In this document: positions 24,723 to 33,115 of the stretch, one piece after another | Numbering within the stretch: position 1 is the stretch's first letter | Layout: every line of letters begins with the position of its first letter | Origin: Actinomadura opuntiae | Lineage (GTDB): Bacteria; Actinomycetota; Actinomycetes; Streptosporangiales; Streptosporangiaceae | Length of the DNA stretch: 64,000 nucleotides | Assembly (NCBI RefSeq): GCF_030283205.1 | Contig: NZ_JASNWF010000001.1 | Location: forward strand, 1-64,000 | Reading direction: 5' to 3' | Translations under genes and position numbers: made by a program | Notes under the pieces: generated by a model | What the model saw: the letters and a program-made list of their open reading frames with translations, nothing else | What the model was told of the DNA's origin: nothing | The model's database searches: none

Positions 24723-25460
24723 ATGGCGCTGCGACTCGTTCAGGTGAACTTCAAGGCTCGGGACGACTCGGCCCTCGGCCGGTTCTGGGCGGAGGCGCTC
24801 GGCTGGGGCGTTTCCAGCGAGGGTCCTGGCGTGACCAACGTCGAGCCCGTGGGCTTCGACTGGCCGGATCCCTCCGCCGTCTGCGTCGATGTCGTCACCG
24901 TCCCGGACCCCGAAACGGTGAAGTACCGCGTGCACCTCGATCTCGCCACCACCTCGGCGGCCCATCATGCGGAGTTGGTCGCGCGCCTGAAGGACCTCGG
25001 TGCCACGCCCGCCGACGTGGGCCAGGGCGACGTCCCGTGGACGGTCCTGGCCGACCCGGAGGGCAACGTGTTCTGCGTCCTGGAGCCTCGCGAGATCTAC
25101 CGGGACACCGGGCCGATCGCGGTGGTGGTGGTCGACTGCGCGGATCCGCGGGCGATGGCCCGGTTCTGGGACGAGGCGTTGGACTGGACCCTGCACGAGG
25201 TGACCGACGACCACGCGGTGCTGCGTTCCGCCGAGGGCGTCGGCCCGTACCTCGAGTTCCTCCGCACGCCCAGCGTCAGGACCTGGTGGAACCGCGTGCA
25301 TCTCGACCTGCTGCCGTATCCCGTTGACGAAAAGGACGCGGAGGTGGCCCGGCTGCGGGCTCTCGGCGCCGCCGACATCGACCTCGGCCAGGGTGACGTG
25401 CCGTGGACGGTCCTGGCCGACCCGGAAGGCAACGAGTTCTGCGTCCTCGGCCGCGGCTGA
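24723..25460 (+). CDS. Tandem two-domain VOC protein
   Basis: The 245-residue protein contains two VOC modules, about 1-120 and 128-245. Each ends with nearly the same sequence: GQGDVPWTVLADPEGNVFCVL in the first, GQGDVPWTVLADPEGNEFCVL in the second. The first begins MALRLVQVNFKARD. It is of the actinobacterial glyoxalase-like type. The ATG at 24723 has a GGGCGG tract, but the in-frame ATG at 24687 is possible. The ligand is unknown. Confidence 0.82.
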   Translation: MALRLVQVNFKARDDSALGRFWAEALGWGVSSEGPGVTNVEPVGFDWPDPSAVCVDVVTVPDPETVKYRVHLDLATTSAAHHAELVARLKDLGATPADVGQGDVPWTVLADPEGNVFCVLEPREIYRDTGPIAVVVVDCADPRAMARFWDEALDWTLHEVTDDHAVLRSAEGVGPYLEFLRTPSVRTWWNRVHLDLLPYPVDEKDAEVARLRALGAADIDLGQGDVPWTVLADPEGNEFCVLGRG

Positions 25461-25702
25461 CGAGGGCTCGGTCGGAAAACGGTTGAGTCTTCCTTCCGCG
25501 TTCCCGTAGGTTGCCCGCGGCCCCGTCGCAGCGAGGACAGAGGACAGAACCGCGTGACCCCGCCTGCTCTTTAGACCTGACACCTTCTTCCGCTCACCTG
25601 TAGCCGACGCTCTCGTCGGTTCCGCCGGGCTGCTTATGCGCGCCCGGTCATTCGGCGTTTGGGGCCGCGCGTAATCGGCCTCGTGTCAGGTCCAGAGAGA
25701 TC

Positions 25703-26263
25703 ATGTCTTCACAACCTCATACCGTGCTGCCCTGGGTCGTTCGTCGGACCAGGCTGCCCCTGCTCGCATTGCGGTGCGCGGACTGCCGATCGGAGTCGGC
25801 CACCACCGGCGAGGGCAGATTCCGCGTCAACGCCAACGGGAAGCTGCTGGACGTGTGGCTGCTGGTTCGCTGCGTGTCCTGCGGACGGACGAGCAAGCTC
25901 ACCGTGCACGAGCGAGCACCGGTCAGATCCTTCGATCCGGCCGAACTCCACGGCTACCGCGTCAACGATCCCGAACTGGTGGCGTCCAGGCTGCTCGATC
26001 CGCTGCTCGCCCGACGCAACCACTTCGTCCTGAACTGGACGGCGGCCTGGCGGCTGGACACCCCGTCGGCGTGCCTCGACGAGGCGTGGCCCGTCCAGGT
26101 GCAGGTCGTCCTCGAGGATCCGGTACCGGTGCGCCCTGATCGGCTCATCGCGCAAGGGCTCGGCCTCAGCCGAAACGAGGTGCTGCGCCGGGTCAAGTGC
26201 GACATCTCGCTGCGCCGTCCGACGAGCGCCGGATTCACCTTCACCGTGATGGCCAGGGACTAA
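25703..26263 (+). CDS. DUF1062 zinc-ribbon protein
   Basis: The 186-residue protein has four cysteines in two CxxC pairs (C25/C28 in RCADCRS, C57/C60 in RCVSCGR), a likely zinc ribbon. A basic region follows with GLGLSRNEVLRRVKCDISLRRP, typical of DUF1062. The function is unknown. The start is supported by AGAGAG upstream and the family's usual length. A strong hairpin follows its stop. Confidence 0.8.
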   Translation: MSSQPHTVLPWVVRRTRLPLLALRCADCRSESATTGEGRFRVNANGKLLDVWLLVRCVSCGRTSKLTVHERAPVRSFDPAELHGYRVNDPELVASRLLDPLLARRNHFVLNWTAAWRLDTPSACLDEAWPVQVQVVLEDPVPVRPDRLIAQGLGLSRNEVLRRVKCDISLRRPTSAGFTFTVMARD

Positions 26264-26270
26264 GGAGGGC

Positions 26271-26307
26271 GTAGCCGCGGCGGCCCACCCAGGCCCGCCG
26301 CGGCTAC
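26271..26307 (+). terminator. Strong hairpin after the DUF1062 gene
   Basis: GTAGCCGCGGCGG (26271-26283) pairs perfectly with CCGCCGCGGCTAC (26295-26307) over 13 bp with an 11-base loop. There is no U tract, as is common in GC-rich actinomycetes. It begins 7 bases after the stop codon. Confidence 0.75.
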
Positions 26308-26576
26308 ACTCCCGCAACCACGCCGATACCAGACGCGGAGTGTCGACCCGAAGAACGTCCCGTTGAAACCCCGGGTCGCGGTCTGCGCGCCAGGAAGGAT
26401 CTGCGTCCGGCCATGCTGCATGGTGAGGTCGAAGTTCCGCATGCCCTTGGCGTCCCGCTTCGGGGAGCGCTCCGGCGCAGTCGACCAGAGAGCCTCCGCA
26501 AAAACCCGTTGGCGGGCCGCGGCGACCACTGCTACCTTGCCGGAGGCCGTGCCAGAGAACGAGGAGGTGGTACCCG
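26308..26576. other. Intergenic stretch without a recognisable gene
   Basis: Together with the terminator and small reading frame on either side, about 410 bases separate the DUF1062 and hydrolase genes. Open frames exist on both strands but none shows family motifs. Only the small frame at 26577 has a convincing ribosome-binding site. Confidence 0.5.
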
Positions 26577-26629
26577 TGAACAAAGTATCGACATGGGTGC
26601 TCCCCTCTGGGGTCACGGTCGGGCGATAG
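26577..26629 (+). CDS. Possible 17-residue leader peptide or fragment
   Basis: A GTG start lies 8-10 bases after a near-perfect GAGGAGGT Shine-Dalgarno site. It encodes a 17-residue product containing NKVSTWVLPSGVT and stops 45 bases before the hydrolase gene. It could be a leader peptide controlling the hydrolase, or the surviving start of a deleted gene. No family is recognised. Confidence 0.3.
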
Positions 26630-26674
26630 GTCGTCCGGGAGCGCCGTTCACGAGCACTCCCGAAAGGCACGACC

Positions 26675-27412
26675 ATGCAATTCACCTCCGAGCAGCGCCT
26701 CGACGACGGCGTCCTCGAACGAGAATTCACCCTCGACGAGATCCCCGGCATCCTGTGGACGCCCGGGTCCGCATCCGCGTCCGCACCGGTGCCGCTGATC
26801 CTGATCGGCCACCCCGGCGGAGTGCACAGGATGTACCCCCGGCTGGTGGGCCGGGCCCGGCAGTGCGCGGCGGACGGTTTCGCCTCGGCCACCATCGAAC
26901 TCCCCGGAAGCGGTGACCGGCCCCCTTCCGCCACCGCCGAGCAGGCCCGCGCCGACCTGCGCCGGGCACTGGAGGCCGGCGAACGGGTCAGCGAGGAGAT
27001 CATCGACCGGCTCATCCTCCCGCTGGTCGAAAAGGCCGTCCCGGAATGGCAGGCCACACTCGACGCCCTCCTGTCCCTGCCCGAGATCGGCGGCCCGGTC
27101 GGGTACTCGGGAGGAGTGATCGCCATCGGCGTCCGGCTGGCGGTCGTCGAGCCGCGCATCGCGGCCGCCGGTCTGTTCGCCGGGAGTTTCGTACCCCGCG
27201 CCACGTTCGAGGAGGCCCGCCAGGTCACCATTCCGCTGCACGTCCTGCTGCAGTGGGACGACGAAGGGAACGACCGGCAGGCGGCCCTGGACCTGTTCGA
27301 CGCCTTCGGCTCCAAGGAGAAGACGCTGAACGCCAATATGGGCGGGCACACCGGCGTCCCTGCGTCCGCGGGAGACGCCGCGGCCCGGTTCTTCACCCGG
27401 CATCTGAGCTAG
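26675..27412 (+). CDS. Alpha/beta hydrolase
   Basis: This 245-residue protein has the alpha/beta hydrolase fold: strand and oxyanion region PLILIGHPGGVHRMYP, nucleophile elbow GPVGYSGGV (Ser near 151), an acidic residue in LHVLLQWDDEGN and a late His in GGHTGVPA. It is of the dienelactone-hydrolase or acyl-ester type. GAAAGGC precedes the ATG. It is convergent with a TetR gene, separated by a bidirectional hairpin. The substrate is unknown. Confidence 0.8.
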   Translation: MQFTSEQRLDDGVLEREFTLDEIPGILWTPGSASASAPVPLILIGHPGGVHRMYPRLVGRARQCAADGFASATIELPGSGDRPPSATAEQARADLRRALEAGERVSEEIIDRLILPLVEKAVPEWQATLDALLSLPEIGGPVGYSGGVIAIGVRLAVVEPRIAAAGLFAGSFVPRATFEEARQVTIPLHVLLQWDDEGNDRQAALDLFDAFGSKEKTLNANMGGHTGVPASAGDAAARFFTRHLS

Positions 27413-27498
27413 CCGCCGACCCCTCGCCGTCAGGCCAGCAGCAGACGGTAGGCGGCGCCGGCCCTCCCGGATGAAGGTGGCAGACAGATGCAACAAAC

Positions 27499-27534
27499 CG
27501 CCCTGATCGCGACGGTACCGCCGCGATCAGGGCG
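27499..27534. terminator. Bidirectional hairpin terminator
   Basis: CGCCCTGATCGCG (27499-27511) pairs perfectly with CGCGATCAGGGCG (27522-27534) over 13 bp with a 10-base loop. It lies between the convergent hydrolase and TetR genes. Confidence 0.8.
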
Positions 27535-27548
27535 CCGCCGTACCGGGG

Positions 27549-28151
27549 CTACTCGGCGGGCCATGCCTGCATGGCGATGGCGGCGATGTCCTCCAGGTCG
27601 GCTCGGGTCGCGCCGTCGCGCGCCTGTTGGGACATGCCCTGCAGGACCGCGGAGCTGAAGCGGGCCAGCGCCGGGGCCGAGGTGGCGGCGGGGAGCCGTC
27701 CGGTGTCGATGTCGGCCTGGATCTTGTCCTGGACGTCCCGGACCGTGCGGTTGCGGTAGCCGCGCAGTCGTTCGGCGATCCCGGCGGCTTTGTCGCCGAC
27801 GTTGGTCGCGGCGGTGGTGACCAGGCAGCCGGGCGGGTGGCCGGGGGCGGTGTACTCGGCGGCCGCCTCGCGCAGCATCCGCGCGACGGCCCGGCGGGCG
27901 GTGGGCTCCTGGGCGAGGGCACGGCGGGAGAAGTCTCCGTAGGTGCGCCCGTAGGTCTGCACGACCTCCTCGAACAGGGACTCCTTGTCACCGAAGGCCG
28001 CATACAGGCTGGGCGCGCCGATGCCGGTGACCCGGGTGAGCCTGGGGAACGAGGTCGTCTCGTAGCCGTGCTCCCAGAACTCGCGCAGGATCACCTGGAG
28101 CACCGAGTCCCGGTCGAACTCGCGGGGGCGCCCCCGTCGCTGGCTGGCCAT
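27549..28151 (-). CDS. TetR-family transcriptional regulator
   Basis: The 200-residue repressor has an N-terminal basic RRGRPREFD followed by the helix-turn-helix (residues 15-60; RVTGIGAPSLYAAFGDKESL). It has a TetR_C type ligand domain with GCLVTTAATNVGDKAAGIAERL. It is divergent from an SDR gene, with an inverted repeat TTACAGAA/TTCTGTAA between. It therefore probably represses itself, the SDR gene and the trailing truncated exporter. Confidence 0.88.
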   Translation of the reverse strand: MASQRRGRPREFDRDSVLQVILREFWEHGYETTSFPRLTRVTGIGAPSLYAAFGDKESLFEEVVQTYGRTYGDFSRRALAQEPTARRAVARMLREAAAEYTAPGHPPGCLVTTAATNVGDKAAGIAERLRGYRNRTVRDVQDKIQADIDTGRLPAATSAPALARFSSAVLQGMSQQARDGATRADLEDIAAIAMQAWPAE

Positions 28152-28172
28152 GCCCCCATTCTATGACGACCT

Positions 28173-28203
28173 TTACAGAACGTGCTACGGTCCTCTTCTG
28201 TAA
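28173..28203. promoter_or_regulatory. Probable TetR operator (TTACAGAA inverted repeat)
   Basis: TTACAGAA (28173-28180) and TTCTGTAA (28196-28203) are perfect 8-bp inverted copies separated by 15 bases in the divergent tetR-SDR promoter space. The TTTAGAGAA sequence downstream resembles a further half-site. Confidence 0.65.
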
Positions 28204-28230
28204 CAGCCTTTAGAGAAATGGAGGGCGGCC

Positions 28231-29007
28231 ATGACCGCACCCACCGCATCCCCCGCGTCGGCCGGTTTGACCGGCAGGACGGCGCTGGTCACCGGAGCCA
28301 CCCGAGGCATCGGCCGGGCGATCGCGCAGCGGCTCGGAAGCGACGGCGCCAACGTCGTGGTCAACTACCGGGCCTCCAGCGAGGCGGCGGCCGACCAGGC
28401 GCGCCAGGTCGTCGAGGAGATCACCCGGGCGGGCGGCCACGCGGTCGCGGCGCCGGGCGACGTGGGCCGGGCCGCCGACGTGGCAGACCTGTTCGACGCC
28501 GCCGAGCGCGCGTTCGGCGGCGTGGACATCCTGGTCAACAACGCCGCCATGTTCGCGGCGGCGCCGATCGAGCACCTGCCCGAGGACGTGTTCGACGCCC
28601 TGGTCACCACGAACCTCAAGAGCGTCTACCTCACCGGGCGGCAGGCGGCCTCCCGGCTGCGCGACGGGGGCCGTGTCATCAACGTCTCCGCCGGCATCCC
28701 CAACGGCGGAGTGGCGTTCATGGGCGTCTACGGGGCGACCAAGGCCGGGGTGGAGACGCTGACGCGGTCGCTGGCGCACCAGCTCGGCGCACGGCAGATC
28801 ACCGTCAACGCCATCGCGCCCGGCCCGACCGACACCGCGATGCTCGCCGACGAGGCGCGGGCGATGGCCGACCAGATCATCGGCTCCACTCCCCTGGGCC
28901 GCCTGGGCCTGCCGACCGACCTGGCCGACGCGGTCGCCCTGCTGGCCTCCGAGGACGCACGCTGGATCACCGGCCAGGTCATCGGCGTCAACGGAGGCTT
29001 CGAATGA
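28231..29007 (+). CDS. Short-chain dehydrogenase/reductase
   Basis: The 258-residue classical SDR has cofactor motif TGATRGIG (residues 21-28), NNAA near 103-106, catalytic Ser near 153 and Y167-x3-K171 (YGATK). The C-terminal WITGQVIGVNGGFE is typical. Arg at 25 and NYR after strand 2 suggest NADPH. It is a target of the divergent TetR regulator. Its stop overlaps the start of a truncated MFS gene, so the original operon was SDR plus exporter. Confidence 0.9.
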   Translation: MTAPTASPASAGLTGRTALVTGATRGIGRAIAQRLGSDGANVVVNYRASSEAAADQARQVVEEITRAGGHAVAAPGDVGRAADVADLFDAAERAFGGVDILVNNAAMFAAAPIEHLPEDVFDALVTTNLKSVYLTGRQAASRLRDGGRVINVSAGIPNGGVAFMGVYGATKAGVETLTRSLAHQLGARQITVNAIAPGPTDTAMLADEARAMADQIIGSTPLGRLGLPTDLADAVALLASEDARWITGQVIGVNGGFE

Positions 29008-29342
29008 GCCCGCGAACCCGCGCCCGCTCCGCGTCCGGCACCGGCCACGGCCCCGTGCCCGGCTCGGCGGTGCGGGGCCGGGCGGAGACGGGGCGATGGG
29101 CGGCGTTCTGGCTCCTGGTGCTGATCGAGTTCATGACGATGCTCGACACCTCGATCGTCAACGTCGCCCTGCCGTCGATCCAGCGCGACCTGAGGTTCTC
29201 CACCGCAGGGCCGGCCTGGGTGGTTGACGGCTACCTGCTCGGGGGCCGTCCGAAGGGGAAGTGCTATTTGGTCCGGCACCGCGATGCCGACCGCCCCAAC
29301 GAGATCTTGCAGGCCGATCACATTGTGGCCCCTCGCTGCTGA
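29004..29342 (+). pseudogene. Truncated MFS (DHA2-type) transporter
   Basis: The first 75 residues are clearly a DHA2 exporter start: EFMTMLDTSIVNVALPSIQ and GPAWVVDGYLL. Homology ends near 29240, after which about 34 unrelated residues lead to a stop. An intact protein would have about 480 residues. The ATG overlaps the SDR stop (ATGA). The break is abrupt, as expected for a deletion or insertion junction. Confidence 0.7.
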
Positions 29343-29370
29343 TTGGAAACGCGGCCTAGAATCGGCGGGG

Positions 29371-29856
29371 ATGTCACGCGCACCGAACGAACCCGCTGTG
29401 TTCGCACAGCGGTGGTATCTGCGGGCGATGAACATAATCGCGGCGTCCGTCGGAGCGACGTTCTTTCTCGGGATTGCGCTCGACCGGCCTTCGCCTCGTC
29501 CAGTGCTGATAGCCCTTGCCGGGGTTGCGGCCGCGGCGTGCATGCTTTTCGGCGTCCGCGGCATGCTCTCGCAGGTTGTCGTCACCTCCGACTCCGTGCG
29601 TTACAGGGGGATTGTCGGCACTCGTACGATCCCGCTGTCGCAACTCCTCGGCTTCCAGCGCGATCGCTCCTGGCTTGCCCTGCTAGCGGGCGATGTTCCG
29701 AGCTTGCTGTGGAGACACGAGGATGGAACCGTCGCGACGACGACCCTCTGGTGCTTCGTGATCTCCCGACAAGCCCGAATCGGACGCGGTTCGACCTACG
29801 AGGTACGCGAGGCACTGCGACTGGCTTTGGATCCGTACATCCAGAGAAACCTGTGA
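29371..29856 (+). CDS. PH-like domain membrane protein
   Basis: The 161-residue protein has two hydrophobic helices at about 20-62 (IIAASVGATFFLGIAL, VLIALAGVAAAACMLFGV). A bacterial PH-like domain follows, with VVVTSDSVRYRGIVGTRTIPLSQLLGF and later TYEVREALRLALDPYI. The function is unknown. Base composition is lower in GC than its neighbours, fitting a different origin. The ATG follows GGCGGGG. Confidence 0.65.
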   Translation: MSRAPNEPAVFAQRWYLRAMNIIAASVGATFFLGIALDRPSPRPVLIALAGVAAAACMLFGVRGMLSQVVVTSDSVRYRGIVGTRTIPLSQLLGFQRDRSWLALLAGDVPSLLWRHEDGTVATTTLWCFVISRQARIGRGSTYEVREALRLALDPYIQRNL

Positions 29857-29908
29857 CCCGCCGGCCGTCGCATGGCGGTGCCTCCGACTGAACGGCGCGT
29901 CGCCCGGG

Positions 29909-30592
29909 CTACCGCTCGGGCTTCGACAAGGTCGTCCTGATGCGGTCGCGGATGTGGGTCAGGTGGTCGGCCATGATGTCGGCCGCGACGTCGGCGTCGC
30001 GGGCGCGGCAGGCGCGCAGTAGCCGCTTGTGCTCGTCGAACACCGACTTCGCCGGGCCGGTGCCGTGGTCGCTCGTGCGGTGGTCCAGCAGGCGGTACCG
30101 CTCGCAGTTGATGGCGAGCTGGTCGACGATCCGCAGCATCCACTGCGAGTCGCAGTCGACGCGCATGAGGCGGTGGAAGGAGTTGTGGAGCGCCGAGGCG
30201 TCCGCCTGCCTCGCCGGGTCGCACATGGCGGCGAAGGCGGCGTCGATCTGCGCGATCCGCTCGTCGCCCGCGCGGGGCAGGGACCTGCGGATCGCCTGCG
30301 GCTCGAGGATCAGCCGCAGCTCGTAGAGCTGTTCGGCCTCGGCGAGGTCGATGCCGGGGACCTCGGCGCCGTGCTGCGGCGTGATGATCACCAACCCCTC
30401 GCTCGCGAGCCGTTGCAGCGCCTCGCGCAGGGGCGTCGCCGACATCTCGTACCGCTCCTGGAGGTCGCGGTTGCGCAGCCGCGTGCCCGGCGGGATCAGG
30501 CCGGTGAAGATGTCGTGACGCAGCCGGTCGGCCACCCACGCCGCGCGGGACGGCGGGGCACCGGCCGCCGGATCGGCCAGCGGATCCTTCAT
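29909..30592 (-). CDS. GntR/FCD-family transcriptional regulator
   Basis: The 227-residue regulator has a winged helix (residues 15-80; RLRNRDLQERYEMSATPLREALQRLASEGLV). An all-helical FCD effector domain follows, with metal-type ligands in the EPQAI, HNSFHRLM and HKRLLRACRARD segments. FCD regulators sense organic acids. It is divergent from the metallo-hydrolase/importer/acetoacetyl-CoA synthetase operon and separated from it by an AT-rich palindrome, so it is the probable local repressor. Confidence 0.88.
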   Translation of the reverse strand: MKDPLADPAAGAPPSRAAWVADRLRHDIFTGLIPPGTRLRNRDLQERYEMSATPLREALQRLASEGLVIITPQHGAEVPGIDLAEAEQLYELRLILEPQAIRRSLPRAGDERIAQIDAAFAAMCDPARQADASALHNSFHRLMRVDCDSQWMLRIVDQLAINCERYRLLDHRTSDHGTGPAKSVFDEHKRLLRACRARDADVAADIMADHLTHIRDRIRTTLSKPER

Positions 30593-30641
30593 GGTCTCCC
30601 TCTTGACAGGACGGCGGCGGGTCCGCTCTCCTTCGAATCAT

Positions 30642-30660
30642 AATCTATAAATTACAGATT
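30642..30660. promoter_or_regulatory. Probable GntR operator, 19-bp imperfect palindrome
   Basis: The AT-rich sequence at 30642-30660 reads AATCT-x-TAA-x-TTA-x-AGATT, symmetric at 16 of 19 positions. It ends 12 bases before the first gene of the catabolic operon and stands out from the GC-rich surroundings. Confidence 0.65.
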
Positions 30661-30672
30661 CGGAGGACGCGG

Positions 30673-31608
30673 ATGAGCGAACGACCCCGAGTCGGTAGCC
30701 CCGTGCTGGCGGAGGTCGCCCCTGGCGTGCACGCCTACGTCCAGCCCGACGGCGGATGGATGCTCAACAATACCGGCGTCGTCACCGGATCCGGCGGCGA
30801 GCAGATGCTCGTCGACACCACCTCCACCGAGGCCCGCAACCGCGCGATGCTCGACGCCGTCGCCGCGCTCGCCGACCGGCCGCCCAAGGCCCTGGTGAAC
30901 ACCCACCACCACGGCGACCACGTGTCCGGCAACTGGCTGATGCCGCCCGGGACGCCGATCTTCGGCCACAGCGACTGCCGCGCGGAGGTGCTGCGCGCGA
31001 GCCGGGCCGGGACGAGCGGGATCCCCGGCCCCGACTACGGCCGCACCGAGGTCCGCCCGCCCGATGTCACCTTCTCGGCGATCACGACCCTGTACGTCGG
31101 CGACCGGCCGATCGAGCTGATCCCGGTGGGTCCCGCCCACACCCGCGGTGACGTCCTGGTCTGGCTGCCCGAGGACAAGGTCCTGTTCAGCGGCGACATC
31201 GTGTTCAACGGCGGGCAGCCGTTCCTGGTGGAGGGCAGCCTGCCCGGGTACCGCCGCGCGCTGTCGCTCGTCCGCCGCCTGCTGCCGGACGTACTGGTGC
31301 CCGGCCATGGCCCGGTGTGCCGCGGCGAGGAGATCGCGACGATCCTCGACGAGCTGAACGCCTACACCGAGTTCGTCGAGGCGCTGGCCCGCGAGGGCCT
31401 CGATTCGGGCCGTAGCCCCTTGGAGATGGCCGAGTCCGCCGCCGGCAGCCGGTTCTCCGGATGGCAGGAGGCCGAGCGGCTGGCCGGCAACCTGCACCGC
31501 GCCTACAGCGAGTTCGGCGGCGACCCGTACGGAGCGCGGATGGACGCGCGACGGATGTGGTCGGACATGGCGCGGATCCATGGCGGCCCGATCAGGAGCC
31601 GGGCATGA
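30673..31608 (+). CDS. MBL-fold metallo-hydrolase
   Basis: The 311-residue enzyme has the metallo-beta-lactamase motif THHHGDH (residues 77-83), GPAHTRGDVLVWLP, LFSGDIVFNGG and VPGHGP, which supply the His and Asp ligands of a dinuclear site. It is of the SoxH/lactonase-like group. In this operon it probably opens a lactone or hydrolyses a thioester or ester. An operator and GGAGG lie upstream. Its stop overlaps the next start (ATGA). Confidence 0.87.
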   Translation: MSERPRVGSPVLAEVAPGVHAYVQPDGGWMLNNTGVVTGSGGEQMLVDTTSTEARNRAMLDAVAALADRPPKALVNTHHHGDHVSGNWLMPPGTPIFGHSDCRAEVLRASRAGTSGIPGPDYGRTEVRPPDVTFSAITTLYVGDRPIELIPVGPAHTRGDVLVWLPEDKVLFSGDIVFNGGQPFLVEGSLPGYRRALSLVRRLLPDVLVPGHGPVCRGEEIATILDELNAYTEFVEALAREGLDSGRSPLEMAESAAGSRFSGWQEAERLAGNLHRAYSEFGGDPYGARMDARRMWSDMARIHGGPIRSRA

Positions 31609-32369
31609 CCGCGCTGCTGGAGGTCGAGCGGCTGTCGGTGTACTTCCGCGGCGTGGTCGCCCTGGACGAGGTGACCGCGTCGGTGTCCGCCGGCGGGACG
31701 ACCGCGCTCATCGGGCCCAACGGCGCCGGGAAGACCACCCTGTTCAACTGCGTCACCGGCATCTCCCAGGGAACCGGCCGGATCGCCTTCGGCGGACGCG
31801 ACATCAGCACCATGCCGCCGCACCGCCGGTCGCTGCTCGGCATGACCCGCACGTTCCAGACCCCGGCGCTGGTCGACTACCTGTCGGTGACCGACAACGT
31901 CCTGATCGGCGCGCAGTCGGCGGGCCACCGCGGCATCTGGTCTGCGGTGGCGCGGCCGCCCGCGGCCCGCCGCAGCCTGCGGGCGGCGCACGAGCGGGCA
32001 CTGGAGCTCCTGGACGCCCTCGGCCTGACCCGGCACCGCGGCGCCGAGGTCGGGGCGCTACCGCACGGGATCCGCCGCCGGGTCGAGATCGCGCGGGCGC
32101 TGATGGCGTCCCCCTCGCTGCTCCTGCTGGACGAACCGGCCGCGGGCATGGACGTCTCCGAGGCGCTGGAGATGTGCCGGTGGCTCACCGGCTACGCCGC
32201 CGAGCACGACATCACGCTGTTGCTGGTCGAGCACTCGGTCGGACTGGTCATGCGGCTGGCCCACACGGTCCTGGTACTGGACGCCGGCCGGCTCATCGCC
32301 TCCGGGACGCCGGAGGAGGTGCGCGAGGACCCGCAGGTCGTCGCCGCCTACCTGGGGAACGACCGATGA
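31605..32369 (+). CDS. Branched-chain-type ABC transporter ATPase (LivG-like)
   Basis: The 254-residue ATPase has Walker A GPNGAGKTT, the Q-loop in MTRTFQTPALV, Walker B LLLLDEPAAGMD and switch His in LLVEHSV. The ABC signature reads LPHGIRRRVEIARAL where LSxGxQ is normal, a notable deviation that may lower ATPase activity or be tolerated. It is the LivG-like half of a heteromeric HAAT-family importer. The start overlaps the metallo-hydrolase stop. Confidence 0.9.
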   Translation: MTALLEVERLSVYFRGVVALDEVTASVSAGGTTALIGPNGAGKTTLFNCVTGISQGTGRIAFGGRDISTMPPHRRSLLGMTRTFQTPALVDYLSVTDNVLIGAQSAGHRGIWSAVARPPAARRSLRAAHERALELLDALGLTRHRGAEVGALPHGIRRRVEIARALMASPSLLLLDEPAAGMDVSEALEMCRWLTGYAAEHDITLLLVEHSVGLVMRLAHTVLVLDAGRLIASGTPEEVREDPQVVAAYLGNDR

Positions 32370-33115
32370 GCGCCGCACCGTCTGAGGCCGCGCTGTCGGT
32401 GGACGGCCTGTACGTGACGTACGGCAGGGTCGAGGCGCTGCACGGCGTTTCCCTCACCGTCGGGCCCGCCGAGGTCGTCGCGCTGCTGGGCGCCAACGGC
32501 GCCGGCAAGACCAGCCTGCTGCGCGCGGTGAGCGGCGCGGTGCGGGCGCGCGGCACCGTCCAGGTCTACGGCCGGAAGGTCACCGGCATGCCCGGGCACC
32601 GGATCGCCGCGCTCGGCGTCGGGCACGTCCCCGAAGGCCGCGGCACCTTCGTCGACCTGACGGTGGAGGAGAACCTGCGGCTCGGGGTGATGGCCCGGCG
32701 GCGCAGCGCGGTCGGGCTCACGCTGGAGCAGGCGCTGGAGCTGTATCCCGAGCTGGCCGGGTTCCGCGCCCGCAAGGCCGGTGCCCTGTCGGGTGGGCAG
32801 CAGCAGATGCTCGCGCTCGCTCGCGCCCTTCTCGCGGCACCGCGGCTGCTGCTGATCGACGAACCGTCCACCGGGCTGGCGCCGCTGGCGGTCGCCGAGG
32901 TGTACCGGACCATCGCCTCCCTGTGCGCACGGCACTCGTTGGCGGTGCTGCTGGCCGAGCAGAACGTGACGCGCGCGCTGGAGGTCGCCGACCGCGCCTA
33001 CGTGCTCGGTTCCGGCATGGTCGCCGCCGAGGGCGCCGCGTCCGACCTCGCCGGCGACCCGGCCGTCCAGGCCGCCTATCTGGGCACCGACACGGGAGGC
33101 GGCGACCGGCCATGA
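32366..33115 (+). CDS. Branched-chain-type ABC transporter ATPase (LivF-like)
   Basis: The 249-residue ATPase has Walker A GANGAGKTS, GHVPEGRGTFVDLTVEENL (a LivF hallmark), canonical signature LSGGQQQMLALARAL, Walker B LLLIDEPSTGLAP and LAEQNV at the switch position. It pairs with the LivG-like ATPase and starts by ATGA overlap with it. It energises the same importer. Confidence 0.92.
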   Translation: MSAAPSEAALSVDGLYVTYGRVEALHGVSLTVGPAEVVALLGANGAGKTSLLRAVSGAVRARGTVQVYGRKVTGMPGHRIAALGVGHVPEGRGTFVDLTVEENLRLGVMARRRSAVGLTLEQALELYPELAGFRARKAGALSGGQQQMLALARALLAAPRLLLIDEPSTGLAPLAVAEVYRTIASLCARHSLAVLLAEQNVTRALEVADRAYVLGSGMVAAEGAASDLAGDPAVQAAYLGTDTGGGDRP

